Assembly: GCF_001586275.1 (NCBI RefSeq)
Contig: NZ_CP014545.1
Coordinates: 1,328,501 to 1,392,500, forward strand
Origin: Sphingorhabdus sp. M41
Lineage (GTDB): Bacteria; Pseudomonadota; Alphaproteobacteria; Sphingomonadales; Sphingomonadaceae
Length of the DNA: 64,000 bases
Reading direction: 5' to 3'
The first letter of the stretch is position 1; each line of letters begins with the position of its first letter. Shown piece after piece: positions 27,333-36,191 of the stretch. A program made the translations under genes and the position numbers. The notes beneath the pieces were generated by a model. It worked only from the letters and a program-made list of their open reading frames with translations, did no database searches and was not told where the DNA came from.

Positions 27333-27350
27333 ATTTGTTGCTCCAACTTG

Positions 27351-27369
27351 GCTGGCATAATGAGCCAGC
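27351..27369. promoter_or_regulatory. Dyad in the divergent sdhE/recG promoter region
   Basis: GCTGGC and GCCAGC flank ATAATGA, a perfect six-base inverted repeat centred between the two start codons. A TATAAA at 27375-27380 could be the recG -10 box. The dyad may be an operator or just a chance hairpin; only its position supports a role. Confidence 0.3.
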
Positions 27370-27391
27370 GACGGTATAAAGGCGGATAGAC

Positions 27392-29449
27392 ATGCGGCCC
27401 GAGATACTCAATCCATTATTTGGCGAAACCCAGTCGCTCAAAGGCGTCGGCAAGGTGCTGGTCAAGCCGCTCGAGAAGCTGCGACTGACCCGCGTCAAGG
27501 ATCTGCTCTACCATCAACCGAGCTACTGGATGCACCGCAAACGCGTCGAGGAACTGGATGAAATCGATGTTGGTGAGACGATCATCGTTGAGGTGACGCC
27601 GGTCGACTATCGCACAGGCGGTCCGCGCAGCCCCCTGCGGGTCCACGCCACCGACAAGGCTGGCAATTATATCAGCCTGACCTTTTTCGGACGGAACCCG
27701 GGCTGGCCCAAGAAATTACTGCCGCTGGGCGAGCCCAAGGTCATTTCCGGAAAGCTCGAACGTTATGGTGATGAGTTGCAGATGGTCCATCCTGACCAGG
27801 TGCTCGACCCCGGACAGGGGGACGACATCGCGCTTCTGGAACCAATTTATCCATTGGCCGACGGGCTCGGCAATGTACGGATGAAGCAGTTGGTCGGGCA
27901 GGCGCTGGCGCTTGCTCCATCCCTGCCGGAATGGATCGAACCGAGCCAGCTGGCTGCGAAAAACTGGAAGAGTTGGAAGGATAGCATCGTCGCGCTTCAT
28001 CGCGACGAAAGCGAAAATAGCAGTGACAGGCTCGCCTATGACGAAGTATTTGCCAACCAGCTCGCCTTCATGCTGGTGCGCGCCAGCAACCGGAGCAAGA
28101 AAGGTATCCCTATTCAAGGTGATGGCAGGCTTCGCGATCAGTTGAAGCTGCCGTTCGAGCTGACCAATGCCCAGAAGCGCTGCATTACCGAAATTGAGGG
28201 CGATCTTGCGCAAAGCGCACCGATGTTGCGGTTGCTTCAGGGTGATGTCGGATCGGGAAAGACGCTGGTGGCGCTAATGGCGCTGCTGTCAGCGGTGGAA
28301 GCGGGATACCAAGGCGCTTTTCTCGCCCCGACTGAAATATTGGCACGTCAACATTTTCAAGGTCTGCAGAAATTACTAACCGGTTTGCCGGTGAACATTG
28401 CCATATTGACCGGGCGCGACAAGGGCAAGATTCGCGAGGCGACACTAATGGGTCTGATGGACGGGTCCATCAACATCCTGATAGGGACCCACGCGATTTT
28501 TCAAGAGCATGTCCGGTACAAGAATCTCGCGGTGGCCGTTATTGATGAACAGCATAAGTTCGGTGTTTCGCAGCGCCTCATGCTGACCCAGAAAGCCGAT
28601 CGCACACCGCATTTGCTGGCGATGACCGCCACACCCATCCCGCGAACCCTGACGCTCAGTCAATATGGAGAAATGGATGTCTCCCGTATTGACGAGCTCC
28701 CTCCTGGACGCCAATCCATTGATACCAGCGTGATTTCCGATGCACGCTTGCCGGATGTAGTGGAAGGGTTGGCTCGCCATATAGCTTCTGGCGGCCAGGC
28801 CTACTGGGTTTGTCCCTTGATCGACGAAAGCGAAAAAAGCGATCTTGCTGCGGCAGAAGACCGGGCTTCCGCCCTGAAGGTGCGGTTTGGCGATCAGGTC
28901 GGTCTGGTGCATGGCCGGATGAAGGGGCCCGAGAAAGACTTGGTGATGGGGCGCTTTCAGCGTGATGAAATCAAGATCCTCGTTGCCACTACGGTTATCG
29001 AAGTCGGGGTGGATGTACCCAATGCCAGTCTTATGATCATCGAAGCGGCAGATCGCTTTGGATTAGCCCAGTTACACCAGCTCCGCGGCCGCGTAGGGCG
29101 GGGAAGCGTCAAATCCAACTGCCTGTTGATTCGCGGTGAGACATTGAGCGAAACGGCGCGCGCCCGACTTACCCTGATGCGCGAGACGAATGATGGCTTC
29201 CGGATCGCGGAAGAAGATCTTCGATTGCGCGGGGCAGGGGAATTATTGGGGACGCGTCAATCGGGGGATGCCGGCTTTCGCATTGCCACACCGGCGCAAG
29301 TCAGTGATTTTATCGGAGCAGCTACTGATGATGCACGGCTGTTGCTTGACCGCGATGGTGGTTTGGCGAGCGAAAGAGGGCAGGCGGCGCGGATCGCGCT
29401 TTACCTGTTCGAGCGCGATTGGGGCGTCAGTCTGTTGCGAAGCGGATAA
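27392..29449 (+). CDS. recG: ATP-dependent DNA helicase RecG
   Basis: A 685-residue RecG that regresses stalled replication forks and remodels branched DNA. The N-terminal wedge/OB domain covers roughly the first 170 residues. Helicase motifs are GDVGSGKT (residues 284-291), IGTHAIFQ, IDEQHKFGV (DEQH box), MTATPIPRTL, and HQLRGRVGRG with the RecG TRG-like tail. Length is typical. A purine-rich AAAGGCGGA precedes the ATG. It ends three bases before the convergent PilZ gene stop. Confidence 0.95.
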   Translation: MRPEILNPLFGETQSLKGVGKVLVKPLEKLRLTRVKDLLYHQPSYWMHRKRVEELDEIDVGETIIVEVTPVDYRTGGPRSPLRVHATDKAGNYISLTFFGRNPGWPKKLLPLGEPKVISGKLERYGDELQMVHPDQVLDPGQGDDIALLEPIYPLADGLGNVRMKQLVGQALALAPSLPEWIEPSQLAAKNWKSWKDSIVALHRDESENSSDRLAYDEVFANQLAFMLVRASNRSKKGIPIQGDGRLRDQLKLPFELTNAQKRCITEIEGDLAQSAPMLRLLQGDVGSGKTLVALMALLSAVEAGYQGAFLAPTEILARQHFQGLQKLLTGLPVNIAILTGRDKGKIREATLMGLMDGSINILIGTHAIFQEHVRYKNLAVAVIDEQHKFGVSQRLMLTQKADRTPHLLAMTATPIPRTLTLSQYGEMDVSRIDELPPGRQSIDTSVISDARLPDVVEGLARHIASGGQAYWVCPLIDESEKSDLAAAEDRASALKVRFGDQVGLVHGRMKGPEKDLVMGRFQRDEIKILVATTVIEVGVDVPNASLMIIEAADRFGLAQLHQLRGRVGRGSVKSNCLLIRGETLSETARARLTLMRETNDGFRIAEEDLRLRGAGELLGTRQSGDAGFRIATPAQVSDFIGAATDDARLLLDRDGGLASERGQAARIALYLFERDWGVSLLRSG

Positions 29450-29452
29450 AGC

Positions 29453-29770
29453 CTAGATACCGTTGATTTTGTCTAGCATCGCATAGAAATCTGGTTCTCG
29501 GATCACCCGCTCGAACGTAAATCCTTGGCGTCCTTGATGAGACCAAGCAAGATGGGCTTCGATACGCCCGGCAACAGGTAGGTGAACGATTACCCGGTCT
29601 CCCTTTTCCCTGTCGATCGAGGCAGCGAGCATCATGCCGTTGGCGGAAATATTGGCGATGCGTACACGGATTTCCTGATGAGGATGATATTCGCAAATGG
29701 TCTCAAAATCGATCGAAAAACGCGTGGCGCGGCGTATATCACATACTGTTTGAGGTGGTGGGCCGGTCAT
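29453..29770 (-). CDS. PilZ-domain cyclic-di-GMP-binding protein
   Basis: A 105-residue single-domain PilZ protein. The two binding motifs are visible: RRATRF (RxxxR) near residue 12 and NISANGMML (D/NxSxxG) about 35 residues later. Such proteins bind cyclic-di-GMP and regulate a partner by contact; the partner is not evident. ATG 29770 is chosen because GGAG lies about ten bases upstream; a TTG 36 bases further out lacks support. Two other cyclic-di-GMP genes lie within 12 kb. Confidence 0.85.
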   Translation of the reverse strand: MTGPPPQTVCDIRRATRFSIDFETICEYHPHQEIRVRIANISANGMMLAASIDREKGDRVIVHLPVAGRIEAHLAWSHQGRQGFTFERVIREPDFYAMLDKINGI

Positions 29771-29865
29771 CCGCAGCGAGCTCCGTGAATTGGTACCTCG
29801 CCACAATAATCAAAGATCGAGAATAAAAGGTAAATGCTGGTTAGCAGGTGAGGTCAGGCCAACAA

Positions 29866-31095
29866 TCAGGATTTTCTGAGTAGACCATGCTTCTTTTTCC
29901 CTGCGGAAATCTTCAGGTCATGGTCGAAAATGGAAACCATGAATCCGGCGTCTTTGACGGGCTGATCATCAATTCGGGCGCCGCCGCCCGCAACCAGCCG
30001 TTTCGCTTCTCCTTTGGATGTACAGAATCCAATTCCAACCAAGGCATCGAGAAGCGAAATCGGATTTTCTGCTGTCTCAAATACAGGCAAATCGCCGCCT
30101 GCAGCGCCCTGTTCGAAGGTCTGCTGCGCTGTTTTGGCGGCGTCGCTTGCAGCGCTTTGTCCATGGGCCATTGCTGTCGCAGCATCAGCCAAGACTTTCT
30201 TTGCTTCGTTGATCTCGGAGCCTTGCAGGCATTCCAGCCGCGCAATCTCTTTCAGATCAATATCGGTGAAAAGTCTCATGAACTTGCCCACGTCCCGATC
30301 GTCGGTGTTTCGCCAGAATTGCCAGTAATCGTAAGGCGAAAGCCGGTCTGCATTCAGCCAGATAGCACCATCCACGGACTTGCCCATTTTGGAACCGTCA
30401 GCCTTGGTGATCAGAGGGGTGGTGACACCGTATAGCTCGGCACCGTCAACCCTGCGGCCAAGCTCGATCCCGTTTACGATATTGCCCCATTGATCCGAAC
30501 CACCAAGCTGCAATTGGCAGCCATAATTCCGAGACAGTTCTAGAAAATCATAGGCTTGCAGGATCATATAGTTGAATTCGAGAAAGGTCAGCGGTTGTTC
30601 CCGTTCCAATCTGAGTTTGACAGAGTCAAAGGTCAGCATACGATTGATGGTGAAGTGACGCCCGATATCCCGCAGGAAGGGGATATATTTCAGCTCGCCC
30701 AGCCAGTCATTATTGTTGACCATCACCGCATCGGTGGGACCGTCACCAAATGTCAAAAAATTCTCGAAACTGTCCCGGATTTTGGCAAAATTTGACGCAA
30801 TTCCGTCATCATCCAGCAATTTGCGCATCTCGTCTTTGCCGGAAGGATCGCCCACCTTGGTGGTGCCGCCGCCCATCAGAACGATCGGTTTGTGGCCCGC
30901 CTGCTGCAGCCGACGAAGAAGCATGATCTGGACCAGGTTCCCGACGTGAAGGGAATCGGCGGTGACATCAAATCCGATATAGCCGGGAATGATGCTCTTC
31001 GTGGCGAGAGAATCCAACGCTTCGGCATCGGTTAACTGGTGGATATAGCCGCGATCATTGAGTAGACGCAGGAGATCAGATTGATAATGGGTCAT
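29866..31095 (-). CDS. tyrS: Tyrosyl-tRNA synthetase
   Basis: A 409-residue class I aminoacyl-tRNA synthetase that charges tRNA-Tyr. The HIGH-type motif is HVGN at residues 50-53, and the KMSKS-type motif is KMGKS at 236-240. [22 protein letters not shown] is represented by the family segments QAYDFLEL and LGGSDQWGN. The C-terminal S4-like RNA-binding region ends in a basic KKKHG tail. The start at ATG 31095 gives the usual TyrS N-terminus; an upstream frame to 31179 would overlap the divergent gene and is unlikely. Confidence 0.95.
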   Translation of the reverse strand: MTHYQSDLLRLLNDRGYIHQLTDAEALDSLATKSIIPGYIGFDVTADSLHVGNLVQIMLLRRLQQAGHKPIVLMGGGTTKVGDPSGKDEMRKLLDDDGIASNFAKIRDSFENFLTFGDGPTDAVMVNNNDWLGELKYIPFLRDIGRHFTINRMLTFDSVKLRLEREQPLTFLEFNYMILQAYDFLELSRNYGCQLQLGGSDQWGNIVNGIELGRRVDGAELYGVTTPLITKADGSKMGKSVDGAIWLNADRLSPYDYWQFWRNTDDRDVGKFMRLFTDIDLKEIARLECLQGSEINEAKKVLADAATAMAHGQSAASDAAKTAQQTFEQGAAGGDLPVFETAENPISLLDALVGIGFCTSKGEAKRLVAGGGARIDDQPVKDAGFMVSIFDHDLKISAGKKKHGLLRKS

Positions 31096-31133
31096 GGACT
31101 GGTGCGTTACATGGGGACAACGAAAGTCGCAAT

Positions 31134-31679
31134 ATGCGTTTGAACTTGCAAAGCCATCCCGTGACGCCGGTAACGGCAATCGATAAGATTACGGTCGAAT
31201 GGTCGATGTCGGAGACCGGCACGATATGGTTGCGATATCATGCAGAGGGAAATGTTGAAGAAGTCAGCCTGCCGGTTGATCTGGATCAGTCGCGACGGAT
31301 GGATGGTCTCTGGCAGAATACCTGTTTCGAACTTTTCCTCGGTGAACCGGGAGCCGAAAGATATTGCGAGTTCAACTTTTCACCTTCCGGCAACTGGGCC
31401 GCCTATATTTTCGACCGCTATCGTGACGGGATGGGTCAGCTCCCGATGTCTGAAGCACCCGAAATATACATGGATTTCAGCGATACCCATATGGCTCTCG
31501 AAGCCACTCTGCAATTGCCCGATATCTGGATGGCGAATGAACTTGATGCGGGCCTGTCGGCGGTTATTGAAACGCAAGATGGAGCGAAATCACTCTGGGC
31601 TTTGGCGCATCCCGCCGCTAGGCCGGATTTCCACCACCGGGATGGTTTTACGCTCAAAATGGAGGCAGCGGAACGTTGA
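31134..31679 (+). CDS. DOMON-like domain protein partnered with NamZ
   Basis: A 181-residue protein without signal peptide or membrane segments. Its beta-rich pattern, with [37 protein letters not shown] and a C-terminal [11 protein letters not shown], resembles the DOMON-like domain found in bacterial proteins sometimes associated with cell-wall genes. DOMON domains bind haem or sugars; the ligand here is unknown. Its TGA overlaps the ATG of the following NamZ-type gene (TGATG), so the two are translationally coupled and probably work together. It is divergent from tyrS. The family call is from memory of motif pattern and moderately certain. Confidence 0.65.
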   Translation: MRLNLQSHPVTPVTAIDKITVEWSMSETGTIWLRYHAEGNVEEVSLPVDLDQSRRMDGLWQNTCFELFLGEPGAERYCEFNFSPSGNWAAYIFDRYRDGMGQLPMSEAPEIYMDFSDTHMALEATLQLPDIWMANELDAGLSAVIETQDGAKSLWALAHPAARPDFHHRDGFTLKMEAAER

Positions 31680-32875
31680 TGAAATTCGGAATAGACAGAC
31701 TGATCGAGGACGCCGACCTGCGCCGGCCTTTGGTGGGAAAGCGAGTCGCGTTGCTGGCTCATCCGGCTTCGGTGACACGCGATCTAGTACATAGTCTGGA
31801 CGCATTATCAGCTCTCGATGATATCAACCTGACCGCTGCCTTCGGGCCACAACATGGCCTGCGCGGTGACAAGCAGGACAATATGATCGAGTCGCCCGAT
31901 TTCAACGACCCGGTCCACAATATTCCGGTTTTCAGTCTCTATGGTGAGGTCCGTCGCCCAACGGCTCAATCGATGAAAACATTCGATGTTGTACTGATCG
32001 ACCTTCAGGATCTCGGGTGTCGGATCTACACCTTCATCACCACCTTGCGCTACATGCTGGAAGCCGCTGCAGAGCACGGCAAGACAGTCTGGGTGCTGGA
32101 CCGCCCCAATCCTGCGGGCAGGCCGGTAGAGGGCACGCTGCTGGAAGAAGGCTGGGAAAGTTTTGTCGGGGCAGGGCCGATGCCTATGCGCCACGGGCTG
32201 ACAATGGGCGAAATGGGGCGCTGGATGGTGAGCCATTTTAACCTCGACGTCGATTACAAGGTTATCGAAATGCAGGGGTGGCAGCCGGAAGGGGCCGGAT
32301 TTGGCTGGCCGACAGATCGTATCTGGATCAATCCGAGCCCCAACGCTCCAAACGTCAATATGGCGAGGGCTTATGCCGGCACGGTAATGCTGGAAGGGAC
32401 TAATTTGTCCGAGGGGCGGGGAACGACCCGGCCATTGGAGCTTTTCGGCGCCCCGGATATCGATGCGCGAGCGGTGATCGCGGAAATGCGGCGAAAAGCG
32501 CCGCAATGGCTGGATGGTTGTATATTGCGGGAGATCTGGTTCGAACCGACTTTTCACAAATATCAGGGTCAGTTGTGTAACGGGGTCCAGATCCATGCCG
32601 AGGGCCGCGCTTATGATCACCAGTCTTTCAGACCCTGGCGGCTTCAGGCGCTGGCGCTGAAAGCAATCGGGAAACTCTACCCCGGCTATGAGCTGTGGCG
32701 CGATTTTCCTTATGAATATGAGGAAGACAAGCTGGCTTTCGACGTCATTAATGGGGGAGCGGCCTTGCGGCAGTGGATCGAGAACGAATCAACAAATGCG
32801 AATGATCTGGAAGCAATCGCAGCGCCGGATGAAAAATCGTGGGGCGAGATATCAGGACAATATTGCCTCTATTAA
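31679..32875 (+). CDS. namZ: Exo-beta-N-acetylmuramidase, NamZ/DUF1343 family
   Basis: A 398-residue DUF1343 (GH171) protein. Conserved segments are FGPQHGLRG, VFSLYG, DLQDLGCRIYTF, VLDRPNPAG, LTMGEMGRW and EGTNLSEGRGTTRPLE. Characterised NamZ enzymes release N-acetylmuramic acid from the non-reducing end of peptidoglycan fragments. Bacillus NamZ is secreted, but here the N-terminus ([18 protein letters not shown]) shows no signal peptide, so a cytoplasmic enzyme is likely. ATG 31679 is used; a TTG lies one codon earlier. The product MurNAc would be a direct substrate for AmgK, encoded 28 kb upstream. Confidence 0.83.
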   Translation: MKFGIDRLIEDADLRRPLVGKRVALLAHPASVTRDLVHSLDALSALDDINLTAAFGPQHGLRGDKQDNMIESPDFNDPVHNIPVFSLYGEVRRPTAQSMKTFDVVLIDLQDLGCRIYTFITTLRYMLEAAAEHGKTVWVLDRPNPAGRPVEGTLLEEGWESFVGAGPMPMRHGLTMGEMGRWMVSHFNLDVDYKVIEMQGWQPEGAGFGWPTDRIWINPSPNAPNVNMARAYAGTVMLEGTNLSEGRGTTRPLELFGAPDIDARAVIAEMRRKAPQWLDGCILREIWFEPTFHKYQGQLCNGVQIHAEGRAYDHQSFRPWRLQALALKAIGKLYPGYELWRDFPYEYEEDKLAFDVINGGAALRQWIENESTNANDLEAIAAPDEKSWGEISGQYCLY

Positions 32876-32933
32876 ATATGCTGCACTGCAACATATTTAT
32901 TGCATTCGCCCTCATATCTGATAATTGCCCCCC

Positions 32934-33236
32934 ATGTTACCGAGCAAAGAATTTTTTGAAGGCGTTGCACTGAAAAAATGTGTGGCTGCGACTTATAATA
33001 ATACGACGTTCAAACTGGCGCCGCATATTCTTTATACGCGCCATGACGAAATGTATGTCGATGCCGTGCCGATCGAGAAAGACGGACAGCCGCCGCGGGA
33101 GATAAAACTCGGTACTTTCAAGCTTTCTGGCCTGAAGGATGTCCGGGTCGAGGACTTGCATTTTGAGAAGTCCGAAATTTTTGAGCCGGCAGCCGAAAAA
33201 TATGATGGCACTACATTGCTGGCGATTGAAGGCTGA
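32934..33236 (+). CDS. Uncharacterised 100-residue protein, weakly WYL-like
   Basis: A small soluble protein starting at ATG 32934. I do not recognise the family with certainty. The middle (KLAPHILYTRHDEMYVDAV, then EIKLGTFKLSGLKDVRV) has the strand pattern of a stand-alone WYL-type ligand-binding domain, including the P-x-x-L/Y and basic-phenylalanine features. The match is loose. It follows namZ by 58 bases on the same strand and ends three bases before the convergent VWA gene stop. No membrane or signal segments are seen. Confidence 0.55.
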   Translation: MLPSKEFFEGVALKKCVAATYNNTTFKLAPHILYTRHDEMYVDAVPIEKDGQPPREIKLGTFKLSGLKDVRVEDLHFEKSEIFEPAAEKYDGTTLLAIEG

Positions 33237-33239
33237 GGC

Positions 33240-34421
33240 TCAACCCTGCTTGCGGGTCAATTCTTTCATCGCATCACTCAGGCCGTCAACCGTCAGCGGG
33301 TACATCCGGTCATTCATCAGTTCACGGATAATCTTGACGCTTTGGGAATAGCCCCATTGCTTTTCCGGCACTGGATTGAGCCAGGCTGCAGCGGGATAGG
33401 TATTGGTTAGTCGCTGCAACCAGGTCACCCCGGCTTCTTCATTAAAATGTTCGACAGAGCCGCCCGGATGGGTGATTTCATAGGGACTCATCGACGCGTC
33501 TCCGACAAAGATCAGCTTATAGTCGTGGCCATATTTATGGAGCACATCCCAGGTGTTGGTGCGCTCGGAAAAGCGACGGCGATTGTCTTTCCACAGGCCT
33601 TCATAGGGGCAGTTGTGAAAATAGAAAAACTCGAGATTCTTGAACTCGGTGGTCGCCGCGCTGAACAATTCTTCGCATAGCTTGATGAACGGATCCATCG
33701 AACCGCCGACGTCGAGAAACAATAGCAGCTTCACCGCATTATGCCGTTCCGGGCGCATGTGGATGTCGAGCCAACCCTGTTTCGCCGTGCCGTTGATTGT
33801 CCGGTCGATGTCAAGCTCGTCGGCAGCACCTTCGCGGGCAAATTTGCGCAGGCGCCGGAGCGCGACCTTGATATTGCGCGTTCCCAGCAGCTTGGTGTTG
33901 TCGAGATTCTGGAACTCGCGCTTGTCCCAGACCTTGATCGCCTTTTTCTGGCCGCCTTCGCCGCCAATACGGACGCCTTCGGGATTATAGCCTGAATTGC
34001 CGTAAGGTGAGGTGCCGCCCGTACCGATCCACTTGCTACCGCCCTCATGTCGCTTTTGCTGTTCTTCGAGACGCTCTTTCAGCGTCTTCATAATCTCGTC
34101 CCAGCTGCCGAGAGAATTGATCTTTTCCATTTCCTCTTCGGACAGATATTTCTCCGCGACTGCTTTCAGCCAGTCGAGAGGGATATCTTCTTCCTGAGTG
34201 CCATAAGACGATTCTATGCCCTTGAAGACTTTCGAGAAAACCTGGTCAAAGCGGTCGAGCAGACCCTCATCTTTTACAAAGGTGGCTCGGGAAAGATAAT
34301 AGAATTCCTCCGGATTCCGCTGGATGACGTCCTTTTGGAGCGCCTCGAGCAGAACCAGATGTTCCTTGAGCGAAGCCGAAATGCCAGCCGCCCTGAGTTC
34401 GTCCATGAAGTTAAAGAACAT
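33240..34421 (-). CDS. VWA-domain protein (CoxE-like) partnered with MoxR ATPase
   Basis: A 393-residue protein with a C-terminal von Willebrand A-like domain. The metal-site motif is LFLDVGGSMDPF, a DxGGS variant of DxSxS. Further signatures are FKNLEFFYFHNC and LIFVGDASMSPYEI. No membrane segments are present. Proteins of this type are encoded next to MoxR AAA+ ATPases and act with them as a chaperone pair for metal-cofactor insertion or enzyme maturation. Here the MoxR gene lies 15 bases upstream on the same strand. The client is unknown. Confidence 0.85.
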   Translation of the reverse strand: MFFNFMDELRAAGISASLKEHLVLLEALQKDVIQRNPEEFYYLSRATFVKDEGLLDRFDQVFSKVFKGIESSYGTQEEDIPLDWLKAVAEKYLSEEEMEKINSLGSWDEIMKTLKERLEEQQKRHEGGSKWIGTGGTSPYGNSGYNPEGVRIGGEGGQKKAIKVWDKREFQNLDNTKLLGTRNIKVALRRLRKFAREGAADELDIDRTINGTAKQGWLDIHMRPERHNAVKLLLFLDVGGSMDPFIKLCEELFSAATTEFKNLEFFYFHNCPYEGLWKDNRRRFSERTNTWDVLHKYGHDYKLIFVGDASMSPYEITHPGGSVEHFNEEAGVTWLQRLTNTYPAAAWLNPVPEKQWGYSQSVKIIRELMNDRMYPLTVDGLSDAMKELTRKQG

Positions 34422-34436
34422 CGTATCTGCCTTTGC

Positions 34437-35282
34437 TTAGCGCGCTTCGCGTTTCGCCATGAAGGCAAGGCGTTCGAACAGCATCACGTCCTGCTCGTTC
34501 TTGAGCAGCGCACCATGCAATGGCGGAATCGCTTTGCTGCTGTCGTTCGATTGCAGGGCTTCGAGCGGCATGTCCTCGTTGAGAATCAATTTCAGCCAGT
34601 CCAGCAATTCGCTGGTGCTCGGTTTCTTTTTTAGGCCCGGGACGTCGCGGACATCGTAGAAAATGTCCATTGCCTTTTTGACCAATATGCCTTGGATGTC
34701 AGGGAAATGAACGTTGATGATTTCCTGCATCGTCTCGCGATCCGGGAATTTGATATAGTGGAAGAAGCAGCGGCGAAGGAAGGCGTCAGGCAGCTCTTTT
34801 TCGTTGTTTGAGGTGATGATCACAATGGGGCGTTCGACCGCCTTGATCGTCTCTTTCGTTTCGTAGACATGAAACTCCATGCGGTCGAGTTCCTGCAGAA
34901 GATCGTTCGGGAACTCGATGTCCGCTTTGTCTATTTCGTCGATCAGCAGCACGGGCAGTTCGGGAGCGGTAAACGCCTCCCATAGCTTCCCCTTGCGGAT
35001 ATAGTTGGAAATATCATGTACGCGTTCGTCGCCGAGTTGGCCGTCGCGGAGACGGGCTACCGCGTCATATTCGTATAGGCCCTGATGCGCCTTGGTGGTG
35101 GATTTAACGTTCCACTCAATCAACGGTGTGCCCATGGCTTTGGCAATTTCATAGGCAAGAACTGTTTTGCCGGTGCCGGGCTCGCCTTTGACCAGCAGAG
35201 GACGCCGGAGGGTCATGGCGGCATTGACCGCAACCTTCAGATCATCGGTTGCAACATAGTCCTGGGTACCGTCAAAACGCAT
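34437..35282 (-). CDS. MoxR-family AAA+ ATPase
   Basis: A 281-residue AAA+ ATPase. Walker A is GEPGTGKTVLAYEIA, Walker B is VLLIDEIDKAD, and the sensor region is IVITSNNEKELPDAFLRRC. It is cytosolic, with no other domain. It is the first gene of an operon with the VWA protein. MoxR/VWA pairs remodel or activate partner complexes in an ATP-dependent way. Nothing nearby obviously encodes the client. The upstream gap (35283-35388) contains the imperfect dyad TTAATCATTTAGTTAA at 35349-35364, possibly promoter-related. Confidence 0.9.
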   Translation of the reverse strand: MRFDGTQDYVATDDLKVAVNAAMTLRRPLLVKGEPGTGKTVLAYEIAKAMGTPLIEWNVKSTTKAHQGLYEYDAVARLRDGQLGDERVHDISNYIRKGKLWEAFTAPELPVLLIDEIDKADIEFPNDLLQELDRMEFHVYETKETIKAVERPIVIITSNNEKELPDAFLRRCFFHYIKFPDRETMQEIINVHFPDIQGILVKKAMDIFYDVRDVPGLKKKPSTSELLDWLKLILNEDMPLEALQSNDSSKAIPPLHGALLKNEQDVMLFERLAFMAKREAR

Positions 35283-35388
35283 GATTTTCTATTCCTTGCC
35301 GTGAACATCAAAGCAAAGGCGATAGGGAAAACACCCATTCTAGGCAAGTTAATCATTTAGTTAAGTTCGTCGGGACCTGACGGAACAA

Positions 35389-36096
35389 TTAGCGGGACAG
35401 GCGAGTGTTTCTGCGCGCTTCCAGTAGTTGCCAAAGACCCCGATGCTGGTTGAGCAATTGTTCGGCGCCAAAATTCAATGCCCGTTCCAGAGCAGGAGTT
35501 TGAGCGAGGCGGTCGTTGAGATCGGCGGTTTTTTCTACGCTTGGCAGAATCGATGAGCGCGCCTCAACGCCGACTCGCAATGCGATCTGTTCCAGAATAT
35601 ATCTGATGTGATGCCAGTCCGTAACCAGTGCGATAGCGGCACCGATAGCGCATCCGCTGCGATCGGACTGGGACAGCATTTCCAGTGCCTTTCGCTGACC
35701 GAGAACTGCGGAGTTGCTTTGATCGTCCAGGCTAACACCGGAAATCGGTCCTGCGGCGACGGTCAGCTTGGTCAGAAAGGCCCGTTCGGCAGCAAAGCCG
35801 CCGGTCGCCTGAACCAGCCATTCCCGTGCAGCATCATCGGCCGTCTTGGTCGCGGCTTGATCAATCACGCCGGGATGGCGTCCGTGCAGAACGCACATGA
35901 AATGCGCAATATCCGCGAGGTCTGCACCGGACAAAGCTGAAAAGTCTTCAGTCATAAGGCGGACATAAGGGGCCGAATCGCTGCCAAGCGTGCCAATCTG
36001 GCCAGCAAAACCTGACGGTGTCACCAATTGTGCATTTTGTCCTAGCATCGCGTTTCCGATATCCGAATAGGGTTGCGAAAATGCATCGAGCATCAT
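35389..36096 (-). CDS. Uncharacterised protein, 235 residues
   Basis: A soluble, largely helical protein with no signal peptide or membrane helix. I do not recognise its family. Visible features are a mid-protein segment HFMCVLHGRHPGVID and a C-terminal helical region ending LLEARRNTRLSR. Two adjacent ATG codons open the frame. A perfect 14-base palindrome (36101-36114) lies five bases upstream of the start. It follows rpoD by about 95 bases on the same strand and may be cotranscribed or have its own promoter. Confidence 0.7.
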   Translation of the reverse strand: MMLDAFSQPYSDIGNAMLGQNAQLVTPSGFAGQIGTLGSDSAPYVRLMTEDFSALSGADLADIAHFMCVLHGRHPGVIDQAATKTADDAAREWLVQATGGFAAERAFLTKLTVAAGPISGVSLDDQSNSAVLGQRKALEMLSQSDRSGCAIGAAIALVTDWHHIRYILEQIALRVGVEARSSILPSVEKTADLNDRLAQTPALERALNFGAEQLLNQHRGLWQLLEARRNTRLSR

Positions 36097-36191
36097 CGTC
36101 TATATTCGAATATAACGGCGATACCTAAAGACTAGGTTTACCGGCTGTTAGGGATTTACAAACCATAGCTGTCCGCCTTGCGGTGGCGAGT

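Noticed and set aside
35349-35364. TTAATCATTTAGTTAA upstream of moxR as a CtrA site
   Set aside because: Spacing is eight bases rather than seven, and no other context supports it.
36101-36114. Perfect palindrome TATATTCGAATATA upstream of the 235-residue unknown
   Set aside because: A 14-base perfect palindrome is expected a few times by chance in 64 kb; recorded only as context.
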